DNA from: Isoetes taiwanensis
Lineage: Eukaryota; Streptophyta; Lycopodiopsida; Isoetales; Isoetaceae
Assembly (NCBI GenBank): GCA_021234155.1
Contig: JAJEKV010000052.1
Span: forward strand, 9,689,284 to 9,753,283
Direction: 5' to 3'
DNA length: 64,000 bases
Part shown: positions 50,173 through 61,795 of the stretch, in pieces
Numbering within the stretch: the stretch's first letter is position 1
Layout of the letters: each line of letters opens with the position of its first letter
Notes under the pieces: generated by a model
The model's database searches: none
Told to the model about the DNA's origin: nothing
The model's input: only the letters and a program-made list of their open reading frames with translations
Position numbers and translations under genes: made by a program

Positions 50173-52362
50173 AACAAGGTTTAAAATGAAACGCACTTAT
50201 TTAAGAAGTGCGTTTGAAAGATTCATTTTGAAAATTTATAAAATTCTAAAATCCCTCTAAAAAGGGCCCTTTTATTACCATTAGTCCAAAGATTTATAAA
50301 ATTGCTCGTGAAAACAGACATTTTAAGAAGACTTAGTATTAAGGAAAAACACAAAACAAAAAAAATCCCATTTTAGAGGGGGAAAGAACTACAATGAAAT
50401 TCAAAGATTTACTATGGGGCAAATTCGTATGAAGAAATTAGATGCTTTTGTACCTTGTCCCTGAAAACTTTTATATTAGCTGTTTTAGAAGACAAGAAAT
50501 TTGTTATTTCACAACCTTTTTTGCTAAATATCCTAATGGACCTTAAAACACATTGGAAGGCAGTTGAACAAACTTCTTGAATGACAAACCATTGTTTTTG
50601 CATCACATAGTATTATAAATGCCAATACATCCACGATATCTTGTAGCTAAGCTGAAGTTTTAGTTGATGATGCAGTATAAATTTATACCGAGGATACACA
50701 AGTTGAAGTAATGAAGCCCTGTGATTACATGCCCTCCTTTTTTATTCTCGGAGATGTATTTTTGAACGCACATGTCTTTCTACAACATGGTGATGCTCAG
50801 AAGATAGTCAATCTCTTTAGTAATGTTGAGCATATTCATCACAATTACGTCATCTGTAGCAGTGGGCACCATGCACATTTCTCTGGTAGTGAAGTATTCG
50901 TCTGCCTTACCCTTTCCTATATATTTGCAAATAAATAGGTAAACTTCTGAGGGGTTTCTACTCCTCGCACCCCTCTGGATAAACCATGTAGTTTCCTTTT
51001 CGTCAAATACCTGTGTCACCATAACATTTTGGAGTTCTTTGCCTTTAGTAGCAATTTTTGAGCTACCTGAAGTGAAGTTCGCATGTATATAGAGAAAAAA
51101 AAGTAGAAATAACAACATGATTCGACTACTTTATGCTCTAACATTGCATTACAAGCTTAGAAAATTTAGAACAGTTTTAGAACTTTTTAGACTAAAAAAC
51201 CAAGAAAAGTGTGTAAAATTATCCCTTATGTGTGTTACTTTAGTAGTTTTCAGTTGCCAAACCCTTTGGCGAGCAAGAAAGACCCCAAAAGATTTTACAC
51301 GATATATATTTTGCCTCTGGACTGCATATATATACATATATATATAAAAGTCTTATATATATATGCAATTCGGTATAAATTTATACCGTTTCTCCGTATA
51401 GATTTATACCGCAAGAGTTCTCTTTTCTTGTCGGATATATATATGTAAGTATGTGTATATATTATATATATATACACATATATGTATATAAATTGGTTGT
51501 CTGAAGGTTGTCTGCGGTATAAATTTATACCGAGAGAGCTCTCGCGGTATAAATTTATACCGAGAGAGCTCTCGCGGTATAACGAGGGAGCTCTCACGGT
51601 ATAAATTTATACCGTGAGAGCTCTCGCAGTGAATCGAGAGAGCTCTCGCGGTATAAATTTATACCGTAAGAGTCCTCTCGCGGTATAAATTTATACCGCT
51701 CGAGTCCACTTGCGGTATAAATTTATACCATGCGAACTCTCTGGCATGTTATATCCACACAACACTATCTATTGTAGTATAAATTTATACCATCTAGAAA
51801 TTTATTTTGAAGACGTTATGTCCACGCATTGTCATCGCGGTATACATCAGTCTATAGCAAGACGGATGAGCAAATAAGAGCAAGTATATAAGATGAAGAG
51901 CGAGCGTCTTCGACTCCAACTTGCACTTCAAAGTGTAAGTTTGTTCAATGAGGCATACTTTCATGTGAAAATGTTTGCTTCGATGAGGCAATGTCAAAAT
52001 GTCCTATATTTTTGACAATTTTCTTCATAATTTTGTACAATTTTCACAACCTTGAATATATCACTTCTTTGTCACTCTACTACCCTTGCTATTTTTTTTA
52101 TTGCCCCTTTTTTGCTACACTTTATAAAAGTAACTATTTTTTATTCTAGTTTAGGAGGATGAAAATTGCTATTTAGAATTTTTGCATGAAAGTTATGTTC
52201 AATCAACCCCTCAAAAATGGTACCTAAATTACTTAAATTGTCACACCTGTCACAAAAAAATCTTAAAAATGGACTTTTTTAAGGGAATTTTAGGGAATCT
52301 TTCAAAGATTCCTTTTGAAGTGCGTTTGCAGCAAATAAGTGCGTTTCATTTTAAACTTTGTT
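50173..52362. mobile_element. 2.19-kb non-autonomous DNA transposon (AACAA family) with TATC duplication
   Basis: The left end AACAAGGTTTAAAATGAAAC and the reverse complement of the right end AACAAAGTTTAAAATGAAAC match at 19 of 20 positions, and the match continues through GCACTTATTT. TATC flanks both sides (50169-50172 and 52363-52366). The uninterrupted 5' LTR confirms a single TATC at the target. Subterminal hairpins (AACGCACTT...AAGTGCGTT) lie next to each end. The interior holds an array of GGTATAAATTTATACC palindromes at 51370-51850 and one at about 50672. No transposase is coded. Confidence 0.9.
51370..51850. repeat. array of GGTATAAATTTATACC palindromes
   Basis: At least eight perfect or near-perfect copies (51371, 51395 variant, 51514, 51543, 51597, 51649, 51681, 51713, 51774), plus partial ones, often flanked by GAGAGCTCTC, which is itself a palindrome. 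Spacing is irregular (about 24-60 bp). A further copy lies at about 50672. Between the arrays are TA-rich runs (51330-51490). The positions are about 510-990 bp from the right end and about 500 bp from the left end. Confidence 0.9.
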
Positions 52363-53927
52363 TATCCTCCTAGCTATTCTGCCATCTTTCATTTCTACTT
52401 GTTTATCACTTGCCAATTTCATGCCATACCATATTGCCCATCTAGTTCCTTTCTACTTGTTTTATCACTCACCAGCCTTATACCATACCATGTTGCCCAT
52501 TTTCTGTTTGCTGTTACTCAGAAATCCAGTTGCCTTATCAAGTCCCGCTACACCATTGTCCATTCTATATTATGCCTATGATCCAAATTGCTAGCACCGA
52601 GTTCTCTGGTCACATCTCAAGTTCACAATGCATGTTGTAAGCATGGGCACAAATCTACCCATCTATTATTGTAAGTGCCCGTAGCAAACTTATTTCCAGT
52701 TACCTCAACCCACCTAGATCTTTGGACAAAATCGTGATGCACCAAAGGACCCAAAAAGCTTAAATCTGCCATTTCATATGCCCATGTTGTTGATCTTAGT
52801 ATTTTTGTTCATATTTTGCTAAGGTTATGCATTGGTTTAAAATTCGTTTTGCCAGCCTTAAGCCCAAATATTTGCAATAAGAGAAAAAAAAAAAGCCCCA
52901 AAATTGTTTTCTGATCTAGGGCAAGACCCTATCCGATCCATTTTCGTTTCTGCACCATAGTCTGCCATGTCGGAGTATCCGGATAGCAAGTTCGAAGCCA
53001 AGGAAGCAAATGTCGGTGCCGACTCCAGGGAACAAGGAGGCGGTGCCGAATCCAAAGAACCAGGAGCTGATTCGGATTGGAAAGTATTGGGGAGCGAAGC
53101 AGATAAGAAAGGGGGATTGCCAGATTCGGGTTTGCGCTGGGAGAACTCCAAGTAGCCATATATAAGTTTCTGAGAAGAAGAGAATGCTGAAACGTGAAGA
53201 TATGATGCTGAACATTGCTGAATGTTGCAGAATTACTAGTCCATATTATCTGAAAATTGCATTGGTATAAAAATCTGATACAAAAGTTGTTAATCAGTGG
53301 ATGATTCACTGTGGTCAGATAAGTTGCTGTAACACTTTCTTTTATTTAAATTCAAATGCTTGATGGATTGCTCAATTGAGATTTTGTGTCTGTGCATTAG
53401 TAACTCTTAGCTAGGATTGGTACTAAAAGCTTCCATTTAGTTCATAATTACTGCTGCACTTTAGATTTATGTTCCTGTACTCTGCTAGAACAGAATTATT
53501 GCTGATCATTACATGATGTATATAATATTCTAAATCCATAAGTTTGCTAGTCTACCCATTTCCTTCTGCTAAATACACTAAATACCTAAGCTTGAAATCC
53601 TCTCAGTTTAGAGCCCAATTCATCCTTATAAATTTCACTTTCCACCTCCCAACCATATGCTCTTCAATAATCTGCTTGCTTCCATATAATCTCATGCTAC
53701 ATGGCCTATTCTACATTCTTTATATTTTCTTTTACATTCCTTAAAATTCCATGATACAAGGTCCATTCTACAATTATTCTACCAAAGCCCTCCTGATATT
53801 ATCATTCTACGTCTCTGCCCTGGCATCTTGTTATATATTGTGGGAATTTCTGGTTGGCTACCATAACAGCCTGGAGGTCCGATCAGTGGGTGGTGATCTA
53901 TCGAAACTAAAGTAGTTCATCATTGAC

Positions 53928-54487
53928 CTCCGCCACTACCGCCTTACCAGCGCCTCCTTTCGAACCTTATCCCACCACCCAGCTAAACCCTTTACCAACA
54001 CGGTAAGCCTCCTTTCAGTGGATATAATAGTCTCTTGTCATACTTAACCAATAGTATCTCTGTTTCTCTAGTAAGACTTTTGTCTAATAATCACCCTTCC
54101 CTAAACCAACGCTGTGCTGGCGACGAGTCTGCCAGATTTGTGCAACCATGGTGAGGTAGGAGTAACCTAAGTGTTCTTACTATCACTGTGCAATGGTTCC
54201 CGCAACCATATCGACGAACTTTCACGCTGAGCGATGGAAGGGAACTCCTCGGAGTAAGATAGACATAACTATAATCAACGTTGTTTCTCTTTAATGTCTA
54301 AGCCTTGACTCGTCTCATTTCCCAGAGAAAGGATCTCTCTTGGCTCAACCGACTAGGGACTGCCATGCAACACCCCTCTAGACCATGGGTTTGGATTTCC
54401 TTAATCCTATCAACCTTCAATACTTCTCCGTGGACGTTAAAAAAACTATTCTATTCTATTCTATTCTATTCTATTCTATTCTATTCT
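53928..54487 (+). mobile_element. LINE 3' end fragment with (TTCTA)n tail
   Basis: Directly right of the gypsy target duplication is C-rich noncoding sequence ending CTCCGTGGACGTTAAAAAAA and about seven TTCTA units (54447-54487). The GTGGACG end plus this tail marks the 3' end of the same LINE group as at 37.2 and 39.6 kb. The left part may continue as host sequence at 41520-41592, on the other side of the gypsy element. Coding is not recognisable. Confidence 0.6.
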
Positions 54488-57400
54488 TCTCAATGGCCGT
54501 GTTTCTTCTATGGATCACTTCCTCAGATCGTGATGCATACTCTGTAATACATAGTGATTGCTTGTGTTGAAAACCCCCACAATGATGTCAATACTTTACT
54601 CTAATTTATTTAGAGTATAAGCTTTAGTATCATTTTGTGCCAAACTTCACCACCTATAAGGCAGTGATTAATTGTCTCTGTCACACGCCTGTCAAATTGA
54701 CGATGGCCTATCGTCTTTTGGAGTTGTTCTAAGGTAAAGGTCTAGTGGCATCCAACCATTGTTGAATAATCATCTCCTTCTAGGATATCTAGATATGGCT
54801 GGGGCAAAGTGTTTCCAACCATTACTTTAGTGCCTAAACGTCATTAAGTTCCACAAATGAACTTACATATTCCAAGGAATTATGTGGATATCCCAAAGGA
54901 CAGTACTACTCAAAGACCTCTCAAGGGAGGCCTCTTTTATTAAAAAGGTTCTTGGTGAATTCAATCCACCATGTTGTCCTAGGAAATGAAAGCCTTCTTC
55001 CCTAAGCCATGCACCAAGCCTTTAAACAGCTTTTCTGCTCTTGCAGCCTTCCAAGCCAAAAATCTATTTTCTGGATGTTAGGGAAGACCACCCTTTATGT
55101 TAGGTAATAACCTTCCCATCTGGGCCGCTAAACATCACGAACAAGGATCCTTCATTCCTTTTCTTCCTTAATAAGCTTTCTATGTCCATGGTCAATTTTT
55201 GTTATCCCGACCCTTTCACATAATACAGCATATAGATTTCACCATTTGGGCTGTGGCTTTTATTCCGTAGGGTCAGCAATTCATTTACTCCTTAGATATT
55301 CTTTAACCATCTTGTGGCTTCTAAGCCGCTATTATATGCCATATGATATCAAGGTTGCTTCCAACCCCCGCTGATGTGGCATTCCAAATGACTTGGCATC
55401 CTCACCTAAACCATAGTCATGGCCTGAGTTAGTGAGTGAGCCTTTGTAAGAATCGTAAGTTACCTGAAGTCATCAGGGTGCCTCACTTGCATTTTGTGAG
55501 CCTTCCTAAAATACCTGTGTTTGATATAAACCAGGCTTGTATCGATGTTCAAGCAGTATATGTTCTAACTTACACCTCCATGTAACCCATGGCGTTCACC
55601 TCTGCCTGATCCGGGTATGGATCATGTGGGAGATCTAGTCTTTGGTGTCTATGCGAAACACATTTGAACTTCTAGTAGCTAACTGCTATTTGCTACCCAT
55701 CTTCGAATTGTGCTATTGTACTGTTCAACTCCATTGTCTTAAGCTTTATTCTATTGCCCGTTGATATTTATTTCAAGTACCAACTACAACATCGTACCTT
55801 AGCATGCAACAGATTGACTGTTGTTTGCACATTCTAGACATACTCCAGACCCTTCATTACCACCTATGGGGTACACTCATCTTTCTCTCCTCGTGTCACT
55901 GCATAGATTACCTCTCCAAGATGTTTATCATATGTGCACATAGTACGTACATAGTAAACATATATCCTCATCCCACAATGTTAGAGCTTTGCTCTAATTT
56001 AGCTAAAGTGTAACCTTAGTAGTTCTTTGTAACAAAATCCATTGCCTATATACCTTTCTGATGTGGCTGAGCCACCTACTTCCCAAATGGACAATGTCCA
56101 ACTCTATGTTGGAATTGTATATGTTGCCTACATTTTGATAGGATCCCCAGGTACTTCAACCAGTTCCTTAGTGCCTTATAGTACTTCAGTCCCATACATA
56201 AACTATGACTTTCCCCACGGCATTATGCCATAATTCCGAAGGTTACTATCCTACATGGAAAGCTTTTCTAAAGCCTCCTTCAGCTAAATATTCCTTGTGT
56301 CCCCAATATCAACCATGCTTTGTCACAATTAACCTATTTTCTTAAGTTATCATGTCAACTTTAATTTTTGATCGGTTTCAGATGTTCTCGTCTTTGGCTC
56401 CCTCATAATGAGATGGAGACATTGAACCCTCTCACTCTCATAATAGAAAACCCCTATGTTTGAATCTTCGTTAGTAACCGCCATATGGTTATCCAATTCC
56501 TTATCCTCTTAAGAGTCTCAAAGTCATACTCCATAAGAGGTGCGTACCTCAAGGCAAGGGATCCTCCAGCCGCTACTTCGAAGTCTAGAATTGCTCCCTG
56601 TGAGTAGGGTAACTCTTACGATATATGGACTGTTGGTCTATATAATCTCACCCCTTCTACTCTATACACCTCGTTTCATTGGGATGTCGAATTCCATGTT
56701 TTGCCTGCTTATCAGTCAGCCTAAGGGGATGATCAGCAAGGTCACCGAACTTCTCTTCTTCCGTCATTCGGCTGGATAGTTCATACAACCTGTCATACCC
56801 AAACCCAATAGATACTCTCAGCTTATAATGCTGAATTAATTCATTGGTATCTAGACCCTTTGAGTAGTAAAGCTCTCATTACCTGTTATTCCAATACCGT
56901 CCCAACTATCCTCGGGATGTTCTGGAATGTAACATCACCGTATATGCTAGACTACTCTAGCTCTTTTCCTTGATTTAAACTCTTTTCATATCCCTTAGTA
57001 CCATGTATCTAAGATAGTCAACTCCAACCATTGGGATAACTTGAATGCTTATCTCTGGTGGATCATACCTAACCCAATATTTTGGTATATAAGCATATCA
57101 TTATGCTTATTCTTTAAACCTTGTCAAGTAATATTTCACTCGCCTTGTACGAATATTCTACTATCTTCCAATATGACATACATCTGAATGTCACAATCGA
57201 CATCCTTGATCTCCTCACTAGTGTAGTATTTGATACTACTAAATCCTTCCAACATCCACAATTCCTATCGTGCAAATTATATGGTATAGTAACATGTGTG
57301 ATCCAACCCTAAGTCTAGACTCATATCTGATTCTTTGACATAGCCACCTAGCTATGTTCATACTTGTCGCAAATGTATTTCCTCAACTTGTTCATCTTGT

Positions 57401-58821
57401 ACCATATACATGTTGTGGTTTTGACACCACACTTTCTAGACTCTCTAGCCTTAGTTTACCTTGATCCTCAAGCTCTAGTGACAAATTCCACAGGGAGAGA
57501 TGCCAATCTAAATTCCTAGTGGACATGTTTAACATCTAGTATAGAAACTCTTATCTTCATTATTTTCGTATTCATATGGACTGTGAACTAAAAGTTCTAT
57601 TATACACCCTTTCTTTTTCTTGTTATGCTATAAAATGGTCCTAGTACGCAGTTACCAATGCGGAGCTACTCCTCGGAATGCTCACACGATACCAAGTCCA
57701 GAGCATATTCTCCTTGGTGAGATGTTCATTGGGCGCCTACCTTGTTCATGCTCCAGACTTTGAACTATTCAAAGTGTCCCTTCAAATTCTCTATATTTGA
57801 AACGTTTACAACAACTTTCAAGCTCCTCGTGGACGATAAAAAATCTATTATATTATATTCTATTCTTGTCTCACACTTGCCGTGTGGGTACATTACTTGC
57901 CTCCCTAATGCATCATTAGTTGGAGCTCAACTTCCTTCATAGTATAACTTCAACATCCCTTGCAGCTTTCAGATGATTGCGCCTTCTGCTAGCAATGGTC
58001 GTCTTCCATTCCAACGGTCTTATAGAATGCTTATTTCTGCCTTCGTTTAGTTCAACCTCGACTCTCTTGACCTTGTGTGGAAACTACATTCCACACTATT
58101 GTCCACTCTTTTATTTGGTGTCTCGATGCTCCCAGCGGATAAATGATGTGTCCATTTCCTTAACTTGTACCATACATGATGGCCATGCATTTGACTAACG
58201 TCATTAAGGGTATCCATGTGGCTACGTGGTCATCTTACTCGGGCAATACCCTTGCATCTATATTGCATGTCTTAGGAACGTCAGCCTCCTTACGAATGCA
58301 AGTTATCCGTAATTTTATAACCTATAATAGATCCGCGTCCTCATATGCCATTTATCTCTACCTTTCTATGAATCATACCTCGATTCAAGTAGCAATAGCT
58401 ATAAAATGTCGGGTCAGCATTCTATACCTCCACCGCCATTGTCGAAACTTACACTTCTAAAGTGATCTTCCTTTCATAATATGGGTACTTATAATCCAGT
58501 TTTCACATTAGTATAGTACCTCTCTAACGTGGTCTATGACAGATAATCATATACCACATCTCCCTCACTTGTATGGTGCTATATCCAGTCTCCTTCTACG
58601 TTGAATGGCAATATATATGCCGCGTGATAAATCAATCCTCTTAATTATTAATTCCAATTATTCAATGGGATAACAAACATCGTCATATCAATTCTCTCGA
58701 CTATCGATCCAAAATAAGGATAGCTTACCACTTCTTATTCCCAACGTTCAGCACTTCTACTTCAAGCAAGAGTCCAGGACCTCCTCAACCATTATATAAC
58801 AGGCTCAAGAAGCACCAGGTA
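54488..58821 (+). other. decayed sequence with one more LINE tail; no gene
   Basis: More than 4 kb of pyrimidine-rich sequence with only short frames (none above about 95 codons). A LINE 3' end (CTCGTGGACGATAAAAAATC, then a TTATA/TTCTA tail at 57840-57867) lies inside it, so at least the part before 57867 is probably LINE-derived. No catalytic motif could be found in any frame. Confidence 0.45.
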
Positions 58822-58863
58822 TGCTTTCGATGCTTCCGTCGTGGACATCATAGTCATAACTGC
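58822..58863 (+). pseudogene. CCHC zinc-knuckle scrap
   Basis: CFRCFRRGHHSHNC gives CX2CX4HX4C. The lead-in KKHQ and the context of stops suggest a broken retroelement ORF (a gag or LINE ORF1). No other domain lies beside it. Confidence 0.5.
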
Positions 58864-59759
58864 CCTTCTGTATCGTGGATAAGTATCATGCATTAAGATA
58901 ATCGTGGACTTCATTGACTAGTTTCATATCATGAGAATGGTCATTTTTCTCTTTTTTTTTTCTAATCTATTAGAATTTTCTGCGCTCATCATTGTTGCAG
59001 CTGTATTTTTTGCCGTTGCTTGAAGCTGATACTTGACAAAATCAAAGCCCTTATAGATATAACTATACAGATAAGAAAATATATGAATAATAGATGCAAT
59101 GCCAACTGCTATATGACAATTCGTTTGTTCCAGCAAAAAACAGTTATATGGCACTACAGATCTATCATTCATATGTTTTCTCTGATATTGTACATACCCC
59201 ATTTCATCAACGTAGGTAGTTAGCGTAATGGGTTTAGGAAATTTCTAAAAGCAAGATCCCTTTTCTGAGCGTCTGAATGAATGGTGATGTACCATAAATC
59301 CTTCTACTTTTATGCCCTGAGATGTGTCAGCTGACAATTCTGCACATATGATCTCATCGATTACGCTTATTGTTATGTCTACCTTTGTTTTTAATACTAA
59401 AATGTGCATGAGCTGGTCCTCTCTTTTGAAATTACATGTATTATGCATTAGGGCGGATTTGTGATCTCAAAATGGCTTCGTAAGAGCCATTCCACGTCAG
59501 ATTTCTTATTCTCCTTCCCAATGCCATGTAGGATACCTACCCTCCATTATTATAAATTCCCATGGATTTCGAGGGATCGTGCATTTATTTTCGTTTGCTA
59601 AAAAGAAAGAAAAAGTTATTTATGGCATTAAATCACCACGGCTAATGATGATGGAATTCGAAAACAAATGGGGTTTTATAATTTCATAGTGTCTTAGAGG
59701 GCACGACAACTTAGTTTGAGGGTCCAGTCTAAGATTAAACTTTGTGCGTCCTTCAAACG

Positions 59760-60433
59760 GGTATCGTTGGTGCCAATGGTGTTGGAAAATCAACCCTTTT
59801 TAAGATGATTATTGGCCAGGTATAATGTGTTGAACGGTCTCTTCATTCATGCAGACATACAAAATAAAAGCTAAAAAATACTGCATATGCTGTATGGACA
59901 TAGATATAGGTCGGTCTTTGTACTAATGTTACTAATTGTAAGAGCTTAATAATATCTGCTGATGATACAGTACAAAACGCTTTAGTTTTATGATGTTGCA
60001 TCATTGGGAAGTATGCAAACTTCTAGCTTTTCATTTCATGCTCAGTAATTAATCAAGCCAATATAGGTTGTTAAATTCAGTTCATTGCTCATTATCTGCT
60101 GGACGGTACAGGAGACACCTGATGCTGGTTCTTTGAGGGTGGGAGAGACAGTGGTTCCTTTGTATGTTGATCAGTCTCGTGAGTCTTTGGATGCAACAAA
60201 ATCTGTTTTTGATGAGATAAGTGATGGAGATGAAGATATTCTGTTTGGTAAGCAGTGGAAAATAACCTTCAGTGGATTTTCCTGGTTTTAACCATGCTAA
60301 TATTAATTATGCCATCTACTGTTCATGCAGGGGGGGCTAAAATAAGTGCTCGTGCCTATCTTTCATGGTTTAACTTCAGAGGTCCAGATCAACAGAAAAA
60401 AGGTTGGAAGTCTTTCAGGCGGGGAAAGGAATA
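59760..60433 (+). pseudogene. ABC-F ATPase (EttA-type) gene fragment, at least three exons
   Basis: Exon A (59760-59819) codes GIVGANGVGKSTLFKMIIGQ, a complete Walker A (GANGVGKST) of the second ATPase domain, followed by a GT donor. Exon B (60112-60247) codes ETPDAGSLRVGETVVPLYVD, then QSRESLDATKSVFDEISDGD, and ends before GTAAGC. Exon C (from 60331, after TGCAG) codes GAKISARAYLSWFNFRGPDQ and then the ABC signature LSGGERNR, but one extra A in a run of six shifts the frame before the signature. The spacing and residues match the bacterial EttA translation factor (compare GETVKLASVDQ and AYVGRFNFKG). Walker B is absent downstream. Plant EttA-like ABC-F proteins are probably organellar. The fragment lies upstream of a Helitron-like end at 61153. 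Confidence 0.75.
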
Positions 60434-61120
60434 GGTATTGCCAACACAAAAATTGATGGTTGATGTTGAACAAGAGGGCGCTGATGATATCCATTCCTCA
60501 TACAGCTTCTGCAAGCAAAATGACAATGTTTTAACTCATTTTCTCCCTTGATTCAGCGGTTTGCTTGGCGCCATTTGTCTTTGCTTTTTGATAATATGCA
60601 ATTGGGAGAAAATTCGAATGGGAGTGCTGGGCGCCTATTTATTCTAATGCAAATTTGTAAGTTTTGTCTCCTTCTGGCTTTAATCGTTATGGATTTGCGA
60701 TGTGGCTTGTGTTCCTTTCTGAGAAAAAGCCCTCATTTTCTGATTACCTAATCATTCTTACGATTCTATCTTGATGTGTTGAATTTCATTAATATGTGCC
60801 AGGGCTCCATTCCGGCATTCTCTTCCATGGTAATGCTTTTTGGATTTATCTACTGTTTCAATTACAATCCTGATTTTGTTCATTTTTATGTTACATCGTG
60901 ATTTTTTCCTTTTGTGCAATCTCAACCGTTTCTCTTTGAAGTCTTTCAACTATTGAATTTGAATGCTTTGCTTTGCTTAGGTTTTGAAGCGACCTTTGAA
61001 AGCCAGAAGCAGGGATAACTAACTTTAGAAGTCTTCAAGCCAAGGAAATCATAGCTAAATGCTACTTTGTAGGAGTAAAGGTAAATTGGCCCTCTTCCTC
61101 TAGGCTTTGTGATTGGCTGG
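60434..61120. other. no recognised gene
   Basis: Continues from the ABC-F fragment toward the Helitron-like end. The frames do not resume ABC-F similarity. It may contain another captured fragment, but nothing is identifiable. Confidence 0.4.
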
Positions 61121-61153
61121 TTTTTGGGTTGCCCCTAGGGGGGCAAGCCCTTG
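61121..61153 (+). mobile_element. Helitron-like 3' end, type C
   Basis: TTGCCCC-TAGG-GGGGCAA (61129-61146) followed by GCCCTTG then T. This is the same 30-bp block as at 26601. CTTG then T fits the Helitron rule. The ABC-F fragments upstream would lie inside the element, as expected for gene-capturing Helitrons. Confidence 0.55.
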
Positions 61154-61169
61154 TTCTATTTCATGTAGA

Positions 61170-61795
61170 GCTTGGCAAAATCGTGTAGACAGAGGTAAAA
61201 TGCACTGACCCATTTATACTAAAAATGCATTGATCCATCTATATTAAAATGCCATTCAACTATTCTTATTCATCTATATTTCTTAGTTTGGCACTATTTC
61301 GTGCTTCAGAAAACAAAAATAGGATCATATTATTTATCAGTAAATTCTTCTCTTGGGAACTCAGTATAGTATATGTTTTGATATTCTTCATGTGCTGCAG
61401 ATTAAGATCCACTGCCATAGCCCAGTGCGCTAAGATACATCCATCTATCGGCTTCAGTTTAGGTAGTTTTATTATGCAAGTTGTGGTTAGTATCCGAATA
61501 TGCACTTTTCTCAGATTTCTCTCTGTCTCATATCTTCTGAGGCATTGTTAGACCTTTGCAAAATCTTGCAGGCAGAGGTAAAATGCACAGAGCCGTCTAT
61601 ACTACAATTTTATCATGTTATTCTTATTCACCTTTGTTTCTTAATCTCACACTATTTCTGGTTTCCAAAAACAAAGAGAGGATCATATTATTCATTTCTT
61701 GGGAACTCAGTATAGCATGTGCGTGCTGTTTTGATATTTTTCATGTGCTGCAGGTTAGGGTCCACTGCCATAGTCCAGTGCTCTAAGGTACATCC
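61170..61795 (+). repeat. direct duplication of ~280 bp
   Basis: Two copies (about 61170-61450 and 61550-61795) share 'agaggtaaaatgcac', 'ggatcatattatt', 'ttgggaactcagtata', 'ttcatgtgctgcag' and 'ccactgccatag'. They differ at many sites and by small gaps, so the duplication is old. Confidence 0.75.

Larger units (their letters stand above)
41598..53922 (+). mobile_element. complete Ty3/gypsy LTR retrotransposon with TTGAC duplication
   Basis: Two LTRs starting TGTTGGCTCGC and ending AGTTCATCA bound an internal region with gag, zinc knuckles, protease, RNase H, reverse transcriptase, a second RNase H and integrase. TTGAC flanks both ends (41593-41597 and 53923-53927), a 5-bp target duplication. 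Integrase after reverse transcriptase marks it as Ty3/gypsy. There is no chromodomain at the integrase end. The coding part has several frameshifts and stops and two later insertions (48392-49074 and 50173-52362), so the copy is inactive. The placement of the extra RNase H ahead of the RT is unusual. Confidence 0.9.
49842..53922 (+). repeat. 3' LTR, split by a DNA transposon
   Basis: 49842-50172 and 52367-53922 together correspond to the 5' LTR. The sequence at the break, GTTTTGTTATCCTCCTAGC, is uninterrupted in the 5' LTR at 41920, giving an exact empty site. The segment immediately before the LTR lacks an obvious long purine tract (the bases are GGGCATAA). Confidence 0.9.

Noticed and set aside
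51370..51850. CRISPR-like array of regularly repeated palindromes
   Set aside because: Spacers are irregular in length, repeats are 16-bp palindromes, no cas genes are near, and the array lies inside a TIR transposon in plant-type DNA. Subterminal transposon repeats explain it better.
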